A DNA stretch of 64,000 nucleotides from assembly GCF_000190475.1 (NCBI RefSeq), contig NZ_AEWH01000044.1:1-64000 (forward strand), in the 5' to 3' direction. The notes under the pieces are model-generated. The model was not told the DNA's origin. It ran no database searches and was given only the letters and a program-made list of their open reading frames with translations. This DNA comes from Ornithinibacillus scapharcae TW25. GTDB taxonomy: Bacteria; Bacillota; Bacilli; Bacillales; Amphibacillaceae. A program made the translations under genes and the position numbers. Positions 19,160-33,222 of the stretch are shown here, in pieces; position 1 is the stretch's first letter; each line of letters opens with the position of its first letter.

Positions 19160-19228
19160 GTCGCATTCCTCCAGCTTTTAGAGAGCATTTACGATTCTCT
19201 ATATACTCATAGTGATATCTATGCAGAC

Positions 19229-19250
19229 TTGTCCTAAATAATGCTATAAT
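19229..19250 (+). promoter_or_regulatory. extended -10 promoter of rqcH
   Basis: TGCTATAAT (19242-19250) is a good extended -10, 22 bases before the rqcH start. Only a weak -35 is seen at the right spacing. Confidence 0.5.
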
Positions 19251-19272
19251 TTAAGTGAAGAGGTGAGTTAAT

Positions 19273-20976
19273 ATGCCATTTGACGGAATTGTTACAAGAG
19301 CGATAACAAACGAGTTATCCGACAGTCTTGTTCCAGGCAAAATTACAAAGATTCAACAACCAACAAATACAGAAATCATCATGACTATCCGTAGCCAAGG
19401 AAAGAATCATGCATTATTATTATCTGTTCATCCATCTTATTCAAGAATTCATATAACGAAAGAATCCTTTCAAAACCCTGCTGATGCTCCGATGTTTTGT
19501 ATGGTACTACGTAAACATTTAAGCGGTGCAATACTCGAATCAATTGAACAAGACGGTCTTGAGAGGATCATTACGTTTTCCATTAAAACTCGTAATGAAA
19601 TTGGAGATATATCGTATAAGAAACTAATCCTTGAGCTAATGGGTAAACATAGTAATTTGATGTTAGTGGATTCTGAGAAAGGGCATATTATTGATAGCTT
19701 GAAACATATATCAATGGCCCAGAACAGACATCGGACGGTATTACCCGGTTCACCTTATGTATTACCACCCCAACAAGATAAAGTAAATCCACTTGAGATA
19801 GACGGTGAAACATTTATCCGAAAACTGGATTTTAACAGTGGAAAGCTTGATTCTCAAATAGTGAAATGGTTTACAGGGTTCTCTCCCTTTATCGCAAAAG
19901 AAATTATTTACCAAGCGAAACTGGGTTCTAATGAAGCCTACATGGCCGAGTTCTTAGAGATACAATCTAAGATTAACAACCATGAGTATTCTCCTACCAT
20001 CTATCAAGGGGAAAAAGAAGATTTTCACGTCATCCCGATAACCTATTTTCTTGGTGAAAAAGTGCCATTTACAACAACCAATCAAATGATTGATACGTTT
20101 TATGCAGGAAAGGCTGAACGTGACAGAGTAAAACAACAAGCAAAAGACTTATACCGGTTCATTCAAAATGAACGTGATAAAAACAATCGAAAGCTTAAGA
20201 AACATGAGCGAACCTTAAAGAGAGCGGCGAACGCAGATAACTATCAGCGATTAGGTGAATTATTGACTGCTAATATGCACTTAGTGAAACCAGGTGACAC
20301 CTCTATTCGGGTGATTGATTATTATGATCCGGAACAAAATGAAATTACGATTGAACTTCATCCATACAAAACACCAAGTGAAAACGCACAAAGTTATTTT
20401 AAGATGTATCAAAAACTAAAAACTTCAAAAATCAAAGTGGAAGAAGAAATAGAAAAAACACAAGCTGAAATCACTTATTTTGATCAAATATTACAACAAA
20501 TAGATGTAGCTGGTGTAGAAGACATTGCAGAAATACGTGAGGAGTTACGAGAAGAAGGATATTTGAAGAAACAAAGTAATACAAAACGAAAAAACAAGCA
20601 AACTGCTCCAAAGCCAGAAGAATATGTAGCTACCGACGGAACCTGTATTTTAGTAGGTAAAAATAATAAGCAGAACGAATATTTGACCATGAAACTGGCG
20701 CACCGTGATGAAATTTGGTTACATACGAAGGATATTCCTGGTTCCCATGTTATCATTCGTGATAACAATCCCAGCGAGGAAACCATTGTGGAAGCTGCAC
20801 AATTAGCAGCTTACTTTAGCAAGTCTCAAAATTCTTCATCTGTTCCGGTTGATTTTACAAAAGTCAGACATGTAAAGAAACCAAACGGTTCCAAACCTGG
20901 TTTTGTTATCTATGATAATCAACGTACTATATATGTTACACCGGATAAAGCAGTCGTGGAAAAGCTAAAAAAATAA
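19273..20976 (+). CDS. rqcH: ribosome quality control protein RqcH (NFACT family)
   Basis: This 567-residue protein binds obstructed 50S subunits carrying peptidyl-tRNA and directs addition of alanine tails to stalled chains. It contains the NFACT-N domain from residue 1 (MPFDGIVTRAITNEL), a helix-hairpin-helix region, a long coiled coil (about 290-430) and the C-terminal NFACT-R domain with EIWLHTKDIPGSHVII. It was earlier annotated as a fibronectin-binding protein (FbpA/YloA). GAGGTG precedes the ATG. It is a plus-strand monocistronic unit with its own promoter and terminator. Confidence 0.95.
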   Translation: MPFDGIVTRAITNELSDSLVPGKITKIQQPTNTEIIMTIRSQGKNHALLLSVHPSYSRIHITKESFQNPADAPMFCMVLRKHLSGAILESIEQDGLERIITFSIKTRNEIGDISYKKLILELMGKHSNLMLVDSEKGHIIDSLKHISMAQNRHRTVLPGSPYVLPPQQDKVNPLEIDGETFIRKLDFNSGKLDSQIVKWFTGFSPFIAKEIIYQAKLGSNEAYMAEFLEIQSKINNHEYSPTIYQGEKEDFHVIPITYFLGEKVPFTTTNQMIDTFYAGKAERDRVKQQAKDLYRFIQNERDKNNRKLKKHERTLKRAANADNYQRLGELLTANMHLVKPGDTSIRVIDYYDPEQNEITIELHPYKTPSENAQSYFKMYQKLKTSKIKVEEEIEKTQAEITYFDQILQQIDVAGVEDIAEIREELREEGYLKKQSNTKRKNKQTAPKPEEYVATDGTCILVGKNNKQNEYLTMKLAHRDEIWLHTKDIPGSHVIIRDNNPSEETIVEAAQLAAYFSKSQNSSSVPVDFTKVRHVKKPNGSKPGFVIYDNQRTIYVTPDKAVVEKLKK

Positions 20977-21006
20977 CATGAGAATCCATTCTCATGTTAT
21001 TTTTTA
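20971..21006 (+). terminator. rqcH terminator
   Basis: AATAACATGAGAA pairs perfectly with TTCTCATGTTATT around a four-base loop and is followed by TTTTT. The 5' arm begins inside the rqcH stop codon region. It may also serve the convergent lysR-type gene. Confidence 0.9.
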
Positions 21007-21030
21007 TCCATTTAGTTATACAGAAATGGT

Positions 21031-21891
21031 TTACAAGAAAGTTTGACTAGTAATCATCTTAATGAATTGATCTACTTGCGGTAATTCCCGGATACCTTCT
21101 TGATAGGAAAGCCATGTATAACGCGTTACCGGCTTTCCATCCAACTCAAGAGCAACATGTGGGAATTCATCCATCATGGAGTCTGATACACTCTTGGGAA
21201 GAACCGCCATACCAATCCCCTGTTTCATGAACTGTTTACATGTCTCGATTTGGTCCACAGTCATGGTTCGGAGAGGTTTTATTTGATGCTGATGATGATA
21301 CAGCCAATTATCAACTAACTCATGCATGCTATCATCACTTTTAAATGAAATTAATGGCCTTTCCTTTAAAGCATCCTTCGGGAATGGTTCCGTATCAAAT
21401 ATATATAATGGGTCATCGAACAAACGAATACTAGTACTTTCTTTTAATTTTTCTCCACGAATAATACAAACATGATAATCTTTATGGTTTTTACGAATAT
21501 CTTCACTAATTCCTGTTACAAGGTCAATGGTGACTTTTGGAAACATGTTCGTAAAATTTCCTAATATCTTTGGTAAAAATCGCTGGCTTATCAGTGAAGA
21601 GCACGCTATTGACAACGTACCTTGTACTTCCTTACTTGATGAAGATAGCCTATTTTTAAGAGTTAGTTCTGCTTCAACAACCTGTTTTGCATGTTCTAAA
21701 ATAATTTCTCCACTTGGCGTTAAGACGAGACTTTTCGGTGTACGAATGAATATCATCTCACCAAAGTAATCCTCAATATATTTTAGCCTTTGGGTTACGG
21801 CAGGTTGAGAAATTAATATAGTCTTAGCCGTACCACGAATTGTACCGATCTCATTAAGCTTGAGAAGTAATTCATAATCCTCAATTTTCAT
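21031..21891 (-). CDS. LysR-family transcriptional regulator, target unknown
   Basis: This 286-residue regulator has an N-terminal winged helix-turn-helix (about residues 4-60; GTIRGTAKTILISQPAVTQR is the recognition region) and a LysR substrate-binding domain (about 88-280). The ATG at 21891 follows GAGG; a longer frame lacks a ribosome site. It lies downstream of pyrE on the same strand, separated by 80 bases that hold an AT-rich hairpin with TTTT, so it may be read through from the pyr operon or have its own promoter. It is not part of the B. subtilis pyr locus. No effector can be named from sequence. Confidence 0.88.
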   Translation of the reverse strand: MKIEDYELLLKLNEIGTIRGTAKTILISQPAVTQRLKYIEDYFGEMIFIRTPKSLVLTPSGEIILEHAKQVVEAELTLKNRLSSSSKEVQGTLSIACSSLISQRFLPKILGNFTNMFPKVTIDLVTGISEDIRKNHKDYHVCIIRGEKLKESTSIRLFDDPLYIFDTEPFPKDALKERPLISFKSDDSMHELVDNWLYHHQHQIKPLRTMTVDQIETCKQFMKQGIGMAVLPKSVSDSMMDEFPHVALELDGKPVTRYTWLSYQEGIRELPQVDQFIKMITSQTFL

Positions 21892-21971
21892 GAAATTAAC
21901 CTCGATTAGATAATTTTTATTATATAAATTCATTATATATTAAAATTATACTTATTGCATCGTATAATCTA

Positions 21972-22582
21972 TTAAATTGTTTTACGCCATTCTAGTAGAC
22001 TATCTTCTTCCTCACTTGTTAATTTCCCATCCATAACTAATGCCTGAATTAGTTCATCATAGTTTGTTAAACTCTCGAACCGAACATTATTTGCCTTAAA
22101 ATTTGTTTCAGCTTTACCTAATCCATAGTTAAAAATCGACATAACTTGGAGTACTTCTGCACCAGCATTACGAATGGCCGTAACTACATTCAATGATGAA
22201 CCGCCAGTAGAAATTAAGTCTTCAATGACGATAACTTTCTTCCCTTTTATGCTCCCTCCTTCAATTAAACTCCCTGTCCCATGATCTTTTGGCTTAGAAC
22301 GAACATATACCATTGGGAGGTTTAATCGATCTGATACCCAAGCTGCATGTGGAATTCCCGCCGTTGCACAGCCGGCTATAATCTCAGGCTGAATCTCCAT
22401 TTGCTTAATTATTTCTACAAATGAATTTGCCACTAATGATCTCACTTCCGGATAAGAAATTATAACCCGATTATCACAATAGATAGGGGACTTAATTCCA
22501 GAGGCCCATGTAAAATAGTTCTTAGGATTTATTTGTACAGCGTTTATCCGTAATAACTCTCTTGCTAGCTTTTGACTTAAAT

Positions 22583-22586
<4 letters not shown>
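21972..22586 (-). CDS. pyrE: orotate phosphoribosyltransferase
   Basis: This 204-residue enzyme joins orotate and PRPP to make OMP. It has FTWASGIKSPIYCDNR near the N terminus and the PRPP motif VIVIEDLISTGGSS. The ATG at 22586 follows GGGAGG, and the gene overlaps the end of pyrF by four bases. It is the last gene of the pyrimidine operon. Confidence 0.96.
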
Positions 22587-24949
<2,363 letters not shown>

Positions 24950-24953
<4 letters not shown>

Positions 24954-27900
24954 GATAAGATAGCCTCTTTTGTATGAATAGGATTTGCATTAAAGGTAGT
25001 TGAATCAATCACATTTAAAATGGCATTCGCTGTATCAATATTGGTTAGACATGGAATACCTCTTTCGACGGACACTCTTCTTATCATAAAGCCATCAGAC
25101 CGTGGTTGCGTACCTGATGTTAGCGTGTTTATAACAAATTGTACGTCTCCATTTTCAATAATGGAGAGAACATTAGGCTCGTCTGCACCGACCTTACTAA
25201 CCTCGAAAACTGGTAGGTTTGCTCCTCTTAAAAATGAGGCTGTACCCGCAGTCGCGTATAGTTGAAAGCCAAGTTGATGGAACCGTTCTGCTATTTTCAG
25301 CATCTCCAACTTATCTTTATCTGCTACTGTTATTAAGACTGCACCTTCACTCGGAATTGAAATTCCTGCTGCGAGTAATCCTTTATAAAGGGCTTTTTCC
25401 ATTGTTTTATCATATCCAATTGCTTCGCCAGTTGATTTCATTTCCGGACCTAGTATTGTATCCACACTACGCAGTTTTTCAAATGAAAACACTGGTATTT
25501 TTACGGATACCAGCTTTTGTTCAGGAAGGATACCAGACTGATAGCCTAAACTAGTAAGCTTTTCTCCTAAAATAGCCCTTGTCGCTAAATTAGCCATTGT
25601 CACACCCGTAATCTTACTTAAGAATGGGATTGTTCTACTTGCTCTCGGATTTACTTCTAGAACGTACACATCCTCATCACGGATTATAAATTGTATATTA
25701 ATTAAACCTTTGATTTTTAATGCCTTCGTAATTTTAAGGGTTGCTTCAAAACATGTTTGCTTTACTTTCTTAGAGATGCGTTGTGGAGGATATACAGCAA
25801 TAGAGTCTCCAGAATGTACACCAGATCGTTCTATATGTTCCATAATACCTGGTACTATTGTTGTTTCTCCATCGCTAATCGCATCCACTTCGACCTCAAT
25901 CCCCGTAATATATTTATCAATTAGGATAGGATGTCGATCTGTTATGTGACCTGTTTTTTGTAAATATAATTCCAATTCTTGTTTACTATAGACAATCTCC
26001 ATTCTACTTCCACCGATTACATAAGACGGACGAACTAACACTGGATAACCTATTGTCTCTGCTACGTCTATTGCTTGCTCTATTCGCTTAACAGTCTTTC
26101 CTTCAGGACGGAGTAACTGAAGTTCATCTAGTAACACTTCAAACTTATCTCTATTTTCAGCAGTATCAATCGCTTCAAGGTCTGTTCCCAGTATCGTAAC
26201 GCCTCTATTATGAAGTCCTTCCGCTAAATTAATAGCTGTTTGACCTCCGAATTGTACGATAACGCCTACAGGTTGTTCTAAATTTACTACATGCATGACA
26301 TCTTCTACTGTTAGTGGTTCGAAATATAATTTATCGGAAATACTGAAATCAGTTGATACTGTCTCTGGGTTATTGTTCATAATAATTGCTTCATAACCCA
26401 TTTCTTTGATAGCTAATACAGAATGAACCGTTGCATAATCAAACTCAATTCCCTGCCCTATTCGGATAGGTCCTGACCCAAGAACTAAAACTTTACGTCT
26501 AGCCGATGTTAGAGACTCGTTTTCCTCCTCATAGGTACTATAAAAATATGGTGTTTTGGATTCAAATTCACCTGCACAAGTGTCTACCATTTTATATACT
26601 GGCAAAATCTTTTCATTCAATCGATAATGATAAACCTCTTCTTCTGTAACCTCCCATAATTTTGCAATTTGATTATCGGAAAATCCATTTTGTTTTGCTT
26701 TTTGTAGTACTTCTTTTGAGAATTTGTTCGTGCTTAGTGTTTCTTCAAATTGAACTAAATCCTCTATTTTTCGTAAAAAGAAAGGATCAATTTTCGTGAG
26801 TTCATAGATCTCCTGTCTTGTTATCCCACGGCGGAAAGCTTCTGCTAGAATAAAAATACGCTCGTCATCTGGTGTTTTTAAACGATGTTTCATTTCATCC
26901 GTGTCGGTAAATGATAAACCTGCTAACCCTAGTTCCTCTGTTCCAATATCCATAGAACGTATCCCCTTTAGAAGGGATTCTTCAAAGCTTCTTCCAATTG
27001 CCATTATTTCTCCAGTTGCCTTCATTTGTGTCCCTAATTTCCTGTCTCCTGAAACAAACTTATCAAATGGAAATCTTGGTAACTTTGTAACAACATAATC
27101 AAGTGCTGGCTCGAATAATGCTGAGGTTGTTCCTGTTATTGGGTTTATAATTTCATCCAATGTTAATCCTACAGCAATTTTAGCTGCCATTTTAGCTATT
27201 GGATAACCAGTTGCCTTTGAAGCTAAAGCTGATGATCGACTTACACGCGGGTTAACTTCAATCACATAATACTCAAAGCTATGTGGATCCAGTGCCAATT
27301 GGACATTACATCCACCTTCTATTTCTAATGCTCGGATAATCTTCAAGGAAGCATTACGAAGCAATTGGTACTCCCGGTCACTTAATGTTTGTGATGGAGC
27401 CACTACTATGGAGTCGCCAGTATGCACACCTACCGGATCAATATTTTCCATATTACATACGACAATTGCTTGGTCATTTTTATCGCGCATTACTTCATAC
27501 TCTATTTCTTTATAACCCGCAATATTTCTTTCAATTAAACACTGATTTTCTGGAGACAAGGCTAATCCATTTCGGGTAATTTCTCTTAATTCCGCTTCGT
27601 TATAGCACATACCACCACCAGTTCCACCAAGTGTATATGCAGGGCGTACAATTAGTGGATAACCGATTTCATTCGCAAAATCAACTGCTTGTTCAACCGC
27701 ATTTACAATGCAACTTTCCGGTACTGGTTCATTTAGCTGCTTCATTAAATCGCGGAATTTTTCCCTATCCTCTGCTTTTTGGATGGCTTCAAGTGAAGTA
27801 CCTAAAAGTTTAATATGGTACTGTTCAAGAATGCCTGTTTTATCTAGTGCAATTGCTAAGTTCAAGCCTGTCTGACCACCTAGAGTTGGTAATAAAGCGT

Positions 27901-28150
27901 CCGGCTGTTCTTTTCTAATGATTTTAGATAAAAATTCTACTGTTAAAGGTTCCATGTACACTTTATCTGCAACCGTCTGATCTGTCATAATAGTAGCTGG
28001 ATTGGAATTTGCAAGAATTACGGTGTAGCCTTCTTCTCGAAGCGCTTGACAGGCTTGAGTACCTGAATAATCAAATTCTGCTGCTTGGCCAATAACAATT
28101 GGTCCTGATCCAATTACTAAAATCTTCTGAATGTCTGTGTTCTTAGGCAT
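24950..28150 (-). CDS. carB: carbamoyl phosphate synthase large subunit (pyrimidine-specific)
   Basis: This 1066-residue enzyme makes carbamoyl phosphate from bicarbonate, glutamine-derived ammonia and ATP. It has two homologous ATP-grasp halves, each beginning with a VLVLGSGPI-type motif (near residues 8 and 553), an oligomerisation region, and a C-terminal MGS-like allosteric domain. It corresponds to PyrAB. The ATG at 28150 is nine bases after AGGAGG and overlaps the carA end by eight bases; a longer frame upstream is inside carA. Confidence 0.96.
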
Positions 28151-29243
28151 ATACATGTACCTCCTGTTTGGCAATATGTTGATCGATAACTTGTAAGAAC
28201 TCGTCAAATAAATAATTGGAATCCTCTGGTCCTGGTGAGCTTTCTGGGTGATATTGAACAGAGAAGGTAGGGAGAACCCTATGTCTAATACCTTCAACAG
28301 AGTTATCGTTTAATGATATTTGTGTTAGCTCTAACTCCGTATTTCCTAATGATGACTTTTTCACTGCATATCCGTGATTTTGTGATGTAAGAAAAGCTTT
28401 TCCAGTTACTAAATCTTTAACCGCATGATTGCCACCACGATGACCAAACTTCATCTTTTCGGTTTCTGCACCACATGCTAGGGCTATCAATTGATGTCCA
28501 AGACAAATGCCAAATACCGGTACGTGATGAATAACCTTGCCAATCATTTGTATTGCTTCTGGTACATCTTGTGGATCACCTGGTCCATTGGTAAGCATGA
28601 TTCCATCTGGCTTTAAACGAAGAATGTTTTCAGCCGAGTAATCATAGGGTACAACTGTTACATGACAATTTCGTTTTGTAAGTTCGCGTAATATACCATG
28701 TTTCATTCCGTAATCTACTAGCACAATGCGATGGCCTCGACCAGGTACAATGTATGGCTTTGTTGTAGAAGTCCTCCTTACTTGATCTCGAAGCTCTGGC
28801 AATAACCTAAGTCTGTTTAGCACCTCATCATTTGGGATATCTATATTTGTAATAATGCCCCTTAATGTTCCAGCGCTTCGAATAGATTTTGTTAATTTTC
28901 TCGTATCAATTCCATATAATCCTGGTATATCATGTGCCTTTAGAAAGCTATCCAGAGTTTCTTCACTTCTAAAATTAGATGGATGTTCACTATATTCTTT
29001 TACAATTAACCCATTAATAAAGGGAGCGATCGTTTCAAAATCATCTCGGTTAATCCCATAGTTGCCTACAAGTGGGTATGTTAACATGACGATCTGGCCA
29101 TAGTAGGAGGGGTCTGAAATGATTTCCTGATAGCCTGTCATACTTGTATTAAATACCACTTCTCCACTTATTTCTCGACTACTTCCAAATCCAACTCCAT
29201 AGTAGACTGTCCCATCTTCTAACACTAATTTTCTATTGAACAT
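28143..29243 (-). CDS. carA: carbamoyl phosphate synthase small subunit (glutaminase)
   Basis: This 366-residue amidotransferase subunit (PyrAA) supplies ammonia to CarB. The class I glutaminase domain contains the nucleophile cysteine in [14 protein letters not shown] and the His-Glu pair in [10 protein letters not shown]. The ATG at 29243 follows GAGGAGG, which lies inside the last codons of the pyrC reading frame, so the gene is normally coupled to pyrC. Confidence 0.96.
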   Translation of the reverse strand: MFNRKLVLEDGTVYYGVGFGSSREISGEVVFNTSMTGYQEIISDPSYYGQIVMLTYPLVGNYGINRDDFETIAPFINGLIVKEYSEHPSNFRSEETLDSFLKAHDIPGLYGIDTRKLTKSIRSAGTLRGIITNIDIPNDEVLNRLRLLPELRDQVRRTSTTKPYIVPGRGHRIVLVDYGMKHGILRELTKRNCHVTVVPYDYSAENILRLKPDGIMLTNGPGDPQDVPEAIQMIGKVIHHVPVFGICLGHQLIALACGAETEKMKFGHRGGNHAVKDLVTGKAFLTSQNHGYAVKKSSLGNTELELTQISLNDNSVEGIRHRVLPTFSVQYHPESSPGPEDSNYLFDEFLQVIDQHIAKQEVHVYA

Positions 29244-29244
29244 A

Positions 29245-30524
29245 TTATTTTGCCTCCTCATAGACGATCTTCCCATTACTGATTGTAAGAACTGGAATTC
29301 CTGTAACTTTCCATTGATGAAATGGCGTGTTCGTTCCCTTTGAATAAAAAGTATGCTTATCGATATACATTTCACTTTCTAAATCTATTAATGTTAAATC
29401 AGCTACTCCTTCTTCTACTAATCTTCCATAAGGAAGGTTAAATACATTAGCAGGTTTTATGGTTAACCAATCTATTAGTTGTTTTAAAGTTATTTTTCCT
29501 TTTTAACTAGGTTGCTATAAAGTAATGGAAACGCGGTTTCAAGTCCTACTATTCCAAATGGAGCGTTAATCATACCTTTCGCTTTTTCGTCCACACTATG
29601 TGGTGCATGATCTGTTGCAATAAAATCAATTGTTCCGTCCAACAGACCTTCGATTAACGCTTCCTGATCCTCTCTACTTCTTAGGGGTGGGTTCATCTTA
29701 TAATTCGTATCATGTTCTTGTATCGAATCCTCATTTAACAGCAAATGATGTGGTGTCACCTCTGCCGTAACATGAATTCCTGCACGTTTAGCATCTCGAA
29801 TAACTCTGACAGATTCCTTTGTACTAACATGGCAAACATGATAATGACAATTAGCAGCTTCGGCTAATAGGACGTCACGCGCAATTTGTACCGATTCACT
29901 TAACGATGGAATCCCTGGAAGCGTTAATCGTTTACTTACCTCCCCATCATGAACAACCCCGCCGTAAACAATTGAATTGTCTTCACAATGAGCAACTATT
30001 GCTTTTCCGCTTTTCGCAGCTTCTTTCATAGCGCGAAGCATTAAATCTGCTGTTTGTATGCCGACACCGTCATCCGTAAAAGCGAATATTCCTAGGTTCG
30101 AAAGGTGATCAATATCGGTAAGTTCCTCTCCTTTTAAGCCTTTTGTAATAGCTGCATATGGTAGTACCCTTACTTCTGCATCTAGGTTGATTCTCTCGTG
30201 CAGACTATTAATCACCTCTTCATTATCTGGAACTGGATTGGTATTTGGCATAGCACAAACTGTTGTGAAACCACCTCTTGCTGCCGCTTTTGTACCAGTC
30301 CTTATGGTTTCCTTATGTTCACCACCTGGTTCTCGCAAATGAATGTGAACATCAATAAATCCAGGTGTTAGAAGCTTACCTTTACAATCTATTAATTTAT
30401 CGACGCTTTCTTGCTCTATATTATTCCCTATAGACAGAATCTTCCCATCACGGATATAAATTTCACATATTTCTAATTCACCAATATCATTCAATTTAGT
30501 AGCATTCTTTAACAAGATATTCAT
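29245..30524 (-). pseudogene. pyrC: dihydroorotase with a -1 frameshift in a poly-A run
   Basis: The protein cyclises carbamoyl aspartate to dihydroorotate. The intact N-terminal part (30524 to 29490, 344 residues) has the metal motif [10 protein letters not shown] and ATDHAPHS. It then ends early at LVKKEK-stop. The missing C-terminal 84 residues ([17 protein letters not shown] to VYEEAK) continue without any stop in the -1 frame from 29499 to 29245, ending one base before carA. Together they match full-length PyrC in order and length. One A missing from the AAAAA run at 29500-29504, or one G from the adjoining GG, explains the break. Since the pathway is otherwise complete, an error in the sequence is more likely than real loss. 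Confidence 0.88.
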
Positions 30525-31401
30525 CTAAAATCCCCCATTCTTGTAAAACATATTCTAGAATTGCCATCCTTATATAAACACCATTTGACATTTGTTTAAA
30601 AATTCTAGAACGAGAACATTCAACTAATGCACTATCAATCTCAACACCTCTATTAACAGGAGCAGGGTGAAGAATAATTGCGTGATTCATCATTTGTTGT
30701 TCGCGTTCAAGTGTTAATCCGAATTGACTTAAATAGTTATTCGTACCCATTTTGTGATCATGTCTTTCATGCTGCACCCTTAACATCATGACAACATCAC
30801 AACATCTTATTGCCTCATCTAATGTGATGTAAGGGAAATTCATCGTTGTATCTTCAAAGCCTGGTGCAGCACATAGATATACATTTGCTCCCAGTCTATG
30901 CAAAATCTGTGCATTAGAATTTGCTACACGACTATGTTTAATGTCCCCGACTATTACAATATTCAAATTTTCAAACTTACCAAATTCCTGATAAATCGTT
31001 AAAAGATCCAACATACCTTGTGTAGGGTGTTCTTTCGTACCTGCTCCTGCATTAATAATTGGAATATTAATCTGATCCAATTCTCTAAACCAATCATCCG
31101 ATTCATGACGGATAACGGCAACATTTGCCCCAATTGCCTCAAATGTTTTAACTGTATCGTAAAGAGATTCACCTTTCTTCAAACTTGAAGCTTCTACTTG
31201 AAAATCTAATACCTCTAGCCCCATCTTTTTTTCCGCTACTGTGAAACTCATTTTTGTTCTTGTACTAGGCTCAAAGAACAAATTAGCAGCAAAAATTTGA
31301 TTAGGGAGATTATAATCGATACTCCTAAAGGTTTCTGCTTTATCGAGTAAATGATAGACCTCTTCATTCGTTAACTGATTGATTGAAATGAAATGCTTCA
31401 T
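30496..31401 (-). CDS. pyrB: aspartate carbamoyltransferase catalytic subunit
   Basis: This 301-residue enzyme condenses carbamoyl phosphate with aspartate. Carbamoyl phosphate-binding motifs FEPSTRT (about 49-55) and [10 protein letters not shown] are present, as is [10 protein letters not shown] near the end. The ATG at 31401 is used; the longer frame runs back into the attenuator hairpin. The stop overlaps pyrC by 29 bases. There is no regulatory chain, as expected for Bacillales. Expression depends on the PyrR attenuator directly upstream. Confidence 0.96.
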   Translation of the reverse strand: MKHFISINQLTNEEVYHLLDKAETFRSIDYNLPNQIFAANLFFEPSTRTKMSFTVAEKKMGLEVLDFQVEASSLKKGESLYDTVKTFEAIGANVAVIRHESDDWFRELDQINIPIINAGAGTKEHPTQGMLDLLTIYQEFGKFENLNIVIVGDIKHSRVANSNAQILHRLGANVYLCAAPGFEDTTMNFPYITLDEAIRCCDVVMMLRVQHERHDHKMGTNNYLSQFGLTLEREQQMMNHAIILHPAPVNRGVEIDSALVECSRSRIFKQMSNGVYIRMAILEYVLQEWGILDEYLVKECY

Positions 31402-31438
31402 GATAAGCCACCCTCTCACTCTAGATGTTATTTTTTCC

Positions 31439-31532
31439 AAAAAAAACCTCTTTGCATGGTCGCAAAGAGGTACACGAGCAGGATTTCTACACACGTGTTC
31501 AAACTAAGCAACCTTGTAAACCTCTCTGGATT
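31439..31532 (-). promoter_or_regulatory. PyrR-dependent attenuator before pyrB
   Basis: On the minus strand the PyrR-binding loop AATCCAGAGAGGTT (31519-31532) fits the consensus ARUCCNGNGAGGYU. Downstream is a terminator: ACCTCTTTGC pairs with GCAAAGAGGT (31446-31471), followed by TTTTTTTT. With UMP bound, PyrR stabilises the anti-antiterminator so that the terminator forms. This is the pyrR-pyrB intercistronic copy. Confidence 0.92.
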
Positions 31533-31553
31533 TATTTAAAGGTCCTTTGATAT

Positions 31554-32111
<558 letters not shown>

Positions 32112-32176
32112 TCATTCTCTAACATAGTAATTTGAATCGAATACACCATTTACGTCGGATAATATTCACTAAACGA

Positions 32177-32261
32177 AAAGCCCCTTTTTTTCCACAGGAA
32201 AAAAGGGGCTGGAATAATCTTTCCAACGTGATAACCGATCCCTTTTTAGCCTCTCTGGACT
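32177..32261 (-). promoter_or_regulatory. PyrR-dependent attenuator in the pyrR leader
   Basis: The PyrR-binding loop AGTCCAGAGAGGCT (32248-32261, minus strand) fits ARUCCNGNGAGGYU exactly. It is followed by a long terminator: AGCCCC-T6-CC pairs with GG-A7-GGGGCT (32179-32210), then TTTTCG. It controls the whole operon from the first promoter. Confidence 0.92.
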
Positions 32262-32288
32262 GGATTAAAGGTTCTATTCAATGGCTTC

Positions 32289-32317
32289 ATTATTTCAAAC
32301 ATAGAGAGTCCTGTCAA
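32289..32317 (-). promoter_or_regulatory. pyr operon sigma-A promoter
   Basis: TTGACA (32312-32317) and AATAAT (32289-32294) are separated by exactly 17 bases on the minus strand. The pair sits between the rluD stop and the first PyrR-binding loop, where the pyr leader must start. Confidence 0.75.
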
Positions 32318-32322
32318 TAGTT

Positions 32323-33222
32323 TTATTCTAATGTTGCTAATAATTTACCGAAGTACTCTGGTGGTTTTACCTCGAATTGTAGCCATTCACCAGTGGTTGG
32401 ATGGGTAAAACCTAATACTTTTGCATGAAGTGCTTGTCCATTTGTATTCAACGTTTTACGGGGGCCATATTTTGGATCGCCAACAAGTGGAAATCCAATA
32501 TAGCGCATATGAACACGAATTTGGTGTGTACGGCCTGTTTCTAATTTGCATTCAATATGGGTAAATTCTTTGAAACGTTGTAATACGAGAAAATGTGTTA
32601 CAGCATGTCTACCATTATCGACAATCCCCATCCTTTGACGATCTTTAGGATCTCTCCCTATTGGCGCGTCTACCATACCGGTATCATGATTGATGACACC
32701 ATGAACAACCGCTTCATATCTTCTTTCAACATCCTTCTTCGATAATTGTTCCGCTAAACTGGCATGTGCCTTATCATTCTTAGCCACCACTAATAATCCA
32801 CTTGTATCCTTATCAATTCGATGAACAATCCCTGGTCGCTCCACGCCATTGATTCCTGATAAGTCCTTACAATGGTACAATAATGCGTTAACCAGTGTAC
32901 CTGATTGATGGCCGGCTGAAGGGTGTACTACCATCCCCTTCGGCTTATTAATCACAATAACATCTTGATCTTCATAGACAATATCCAATGGAATATTTTC
33001 TGGTTGAATTTCTAATTCTTTCACTTCTGGTAATTGCCAAGTAATCACATCACCCTGTTGACATTTATAATTCGCTTTAGCAATTACGCCATTTACTTTC
33101 ACCAGTCCACTTGTAATCCATCCTTGTACTTGCGACCGAGACTGTTCAGGATTAACTTCTGCTAGTAGTTTATCTAGCCTCATCTTATTCTGTGTATCTG
33201 TTACAACATGTTGTGATGTCAT
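32323..33222 (-). CDS. rluD: 23S rRNA pseudouridine synthase, RluD family (YlyB)
   Basis: This 299-residue protein has an N-terminal S4 RNA-binding domain (about 14-75) and a catalytic domain with [12 protein letters not shown], which holds the catalytic aspartate, and [11 protein letters not shown]. RluD enzymes modify helix 69 uridines of 23S rRNA; exact target positions are inferred. It overlaps the lspA stop by four bases, the usual lspA-ylyB pair. Confidence 0.93.
   Translation of the reverse strand: MTSQHVVTDTQNKMRLDKLLAEVNPEQSRSQVQGWITSGLVKVNGVIAKANYKCQQGDVITWQLPEVKELEIQPENIPLDIVYEDQDVIVINKPKGMVVHPSAGHQSGTLVNALLYHCKDLSGINGVERPGIVHRIDKDTSGLLVVAKNDKAHASLAEQLSKKDVERRYEAVVHGVINHDTGMVDAPIGRDPKDRQRMGIVDNGRHAVTHFLVLQRFKEFTHIECKLETGRTHQIRVHMRYIGFPLVGDPKYGPRKTLNTNGQALHAKVLGFTHPTTGEWLQFEVKPPEYFGKLLATLE

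Noticed and set aside
29490-29510. Programmed -1 frameshifting in pyrC as the main explanation
   Set aside because: The heptamer is T AAA AAG rather than a consensus slippery site, no clear downstream pseudoknot was seen, and sigE has a similar A-run break, so a sequence error is simpler.
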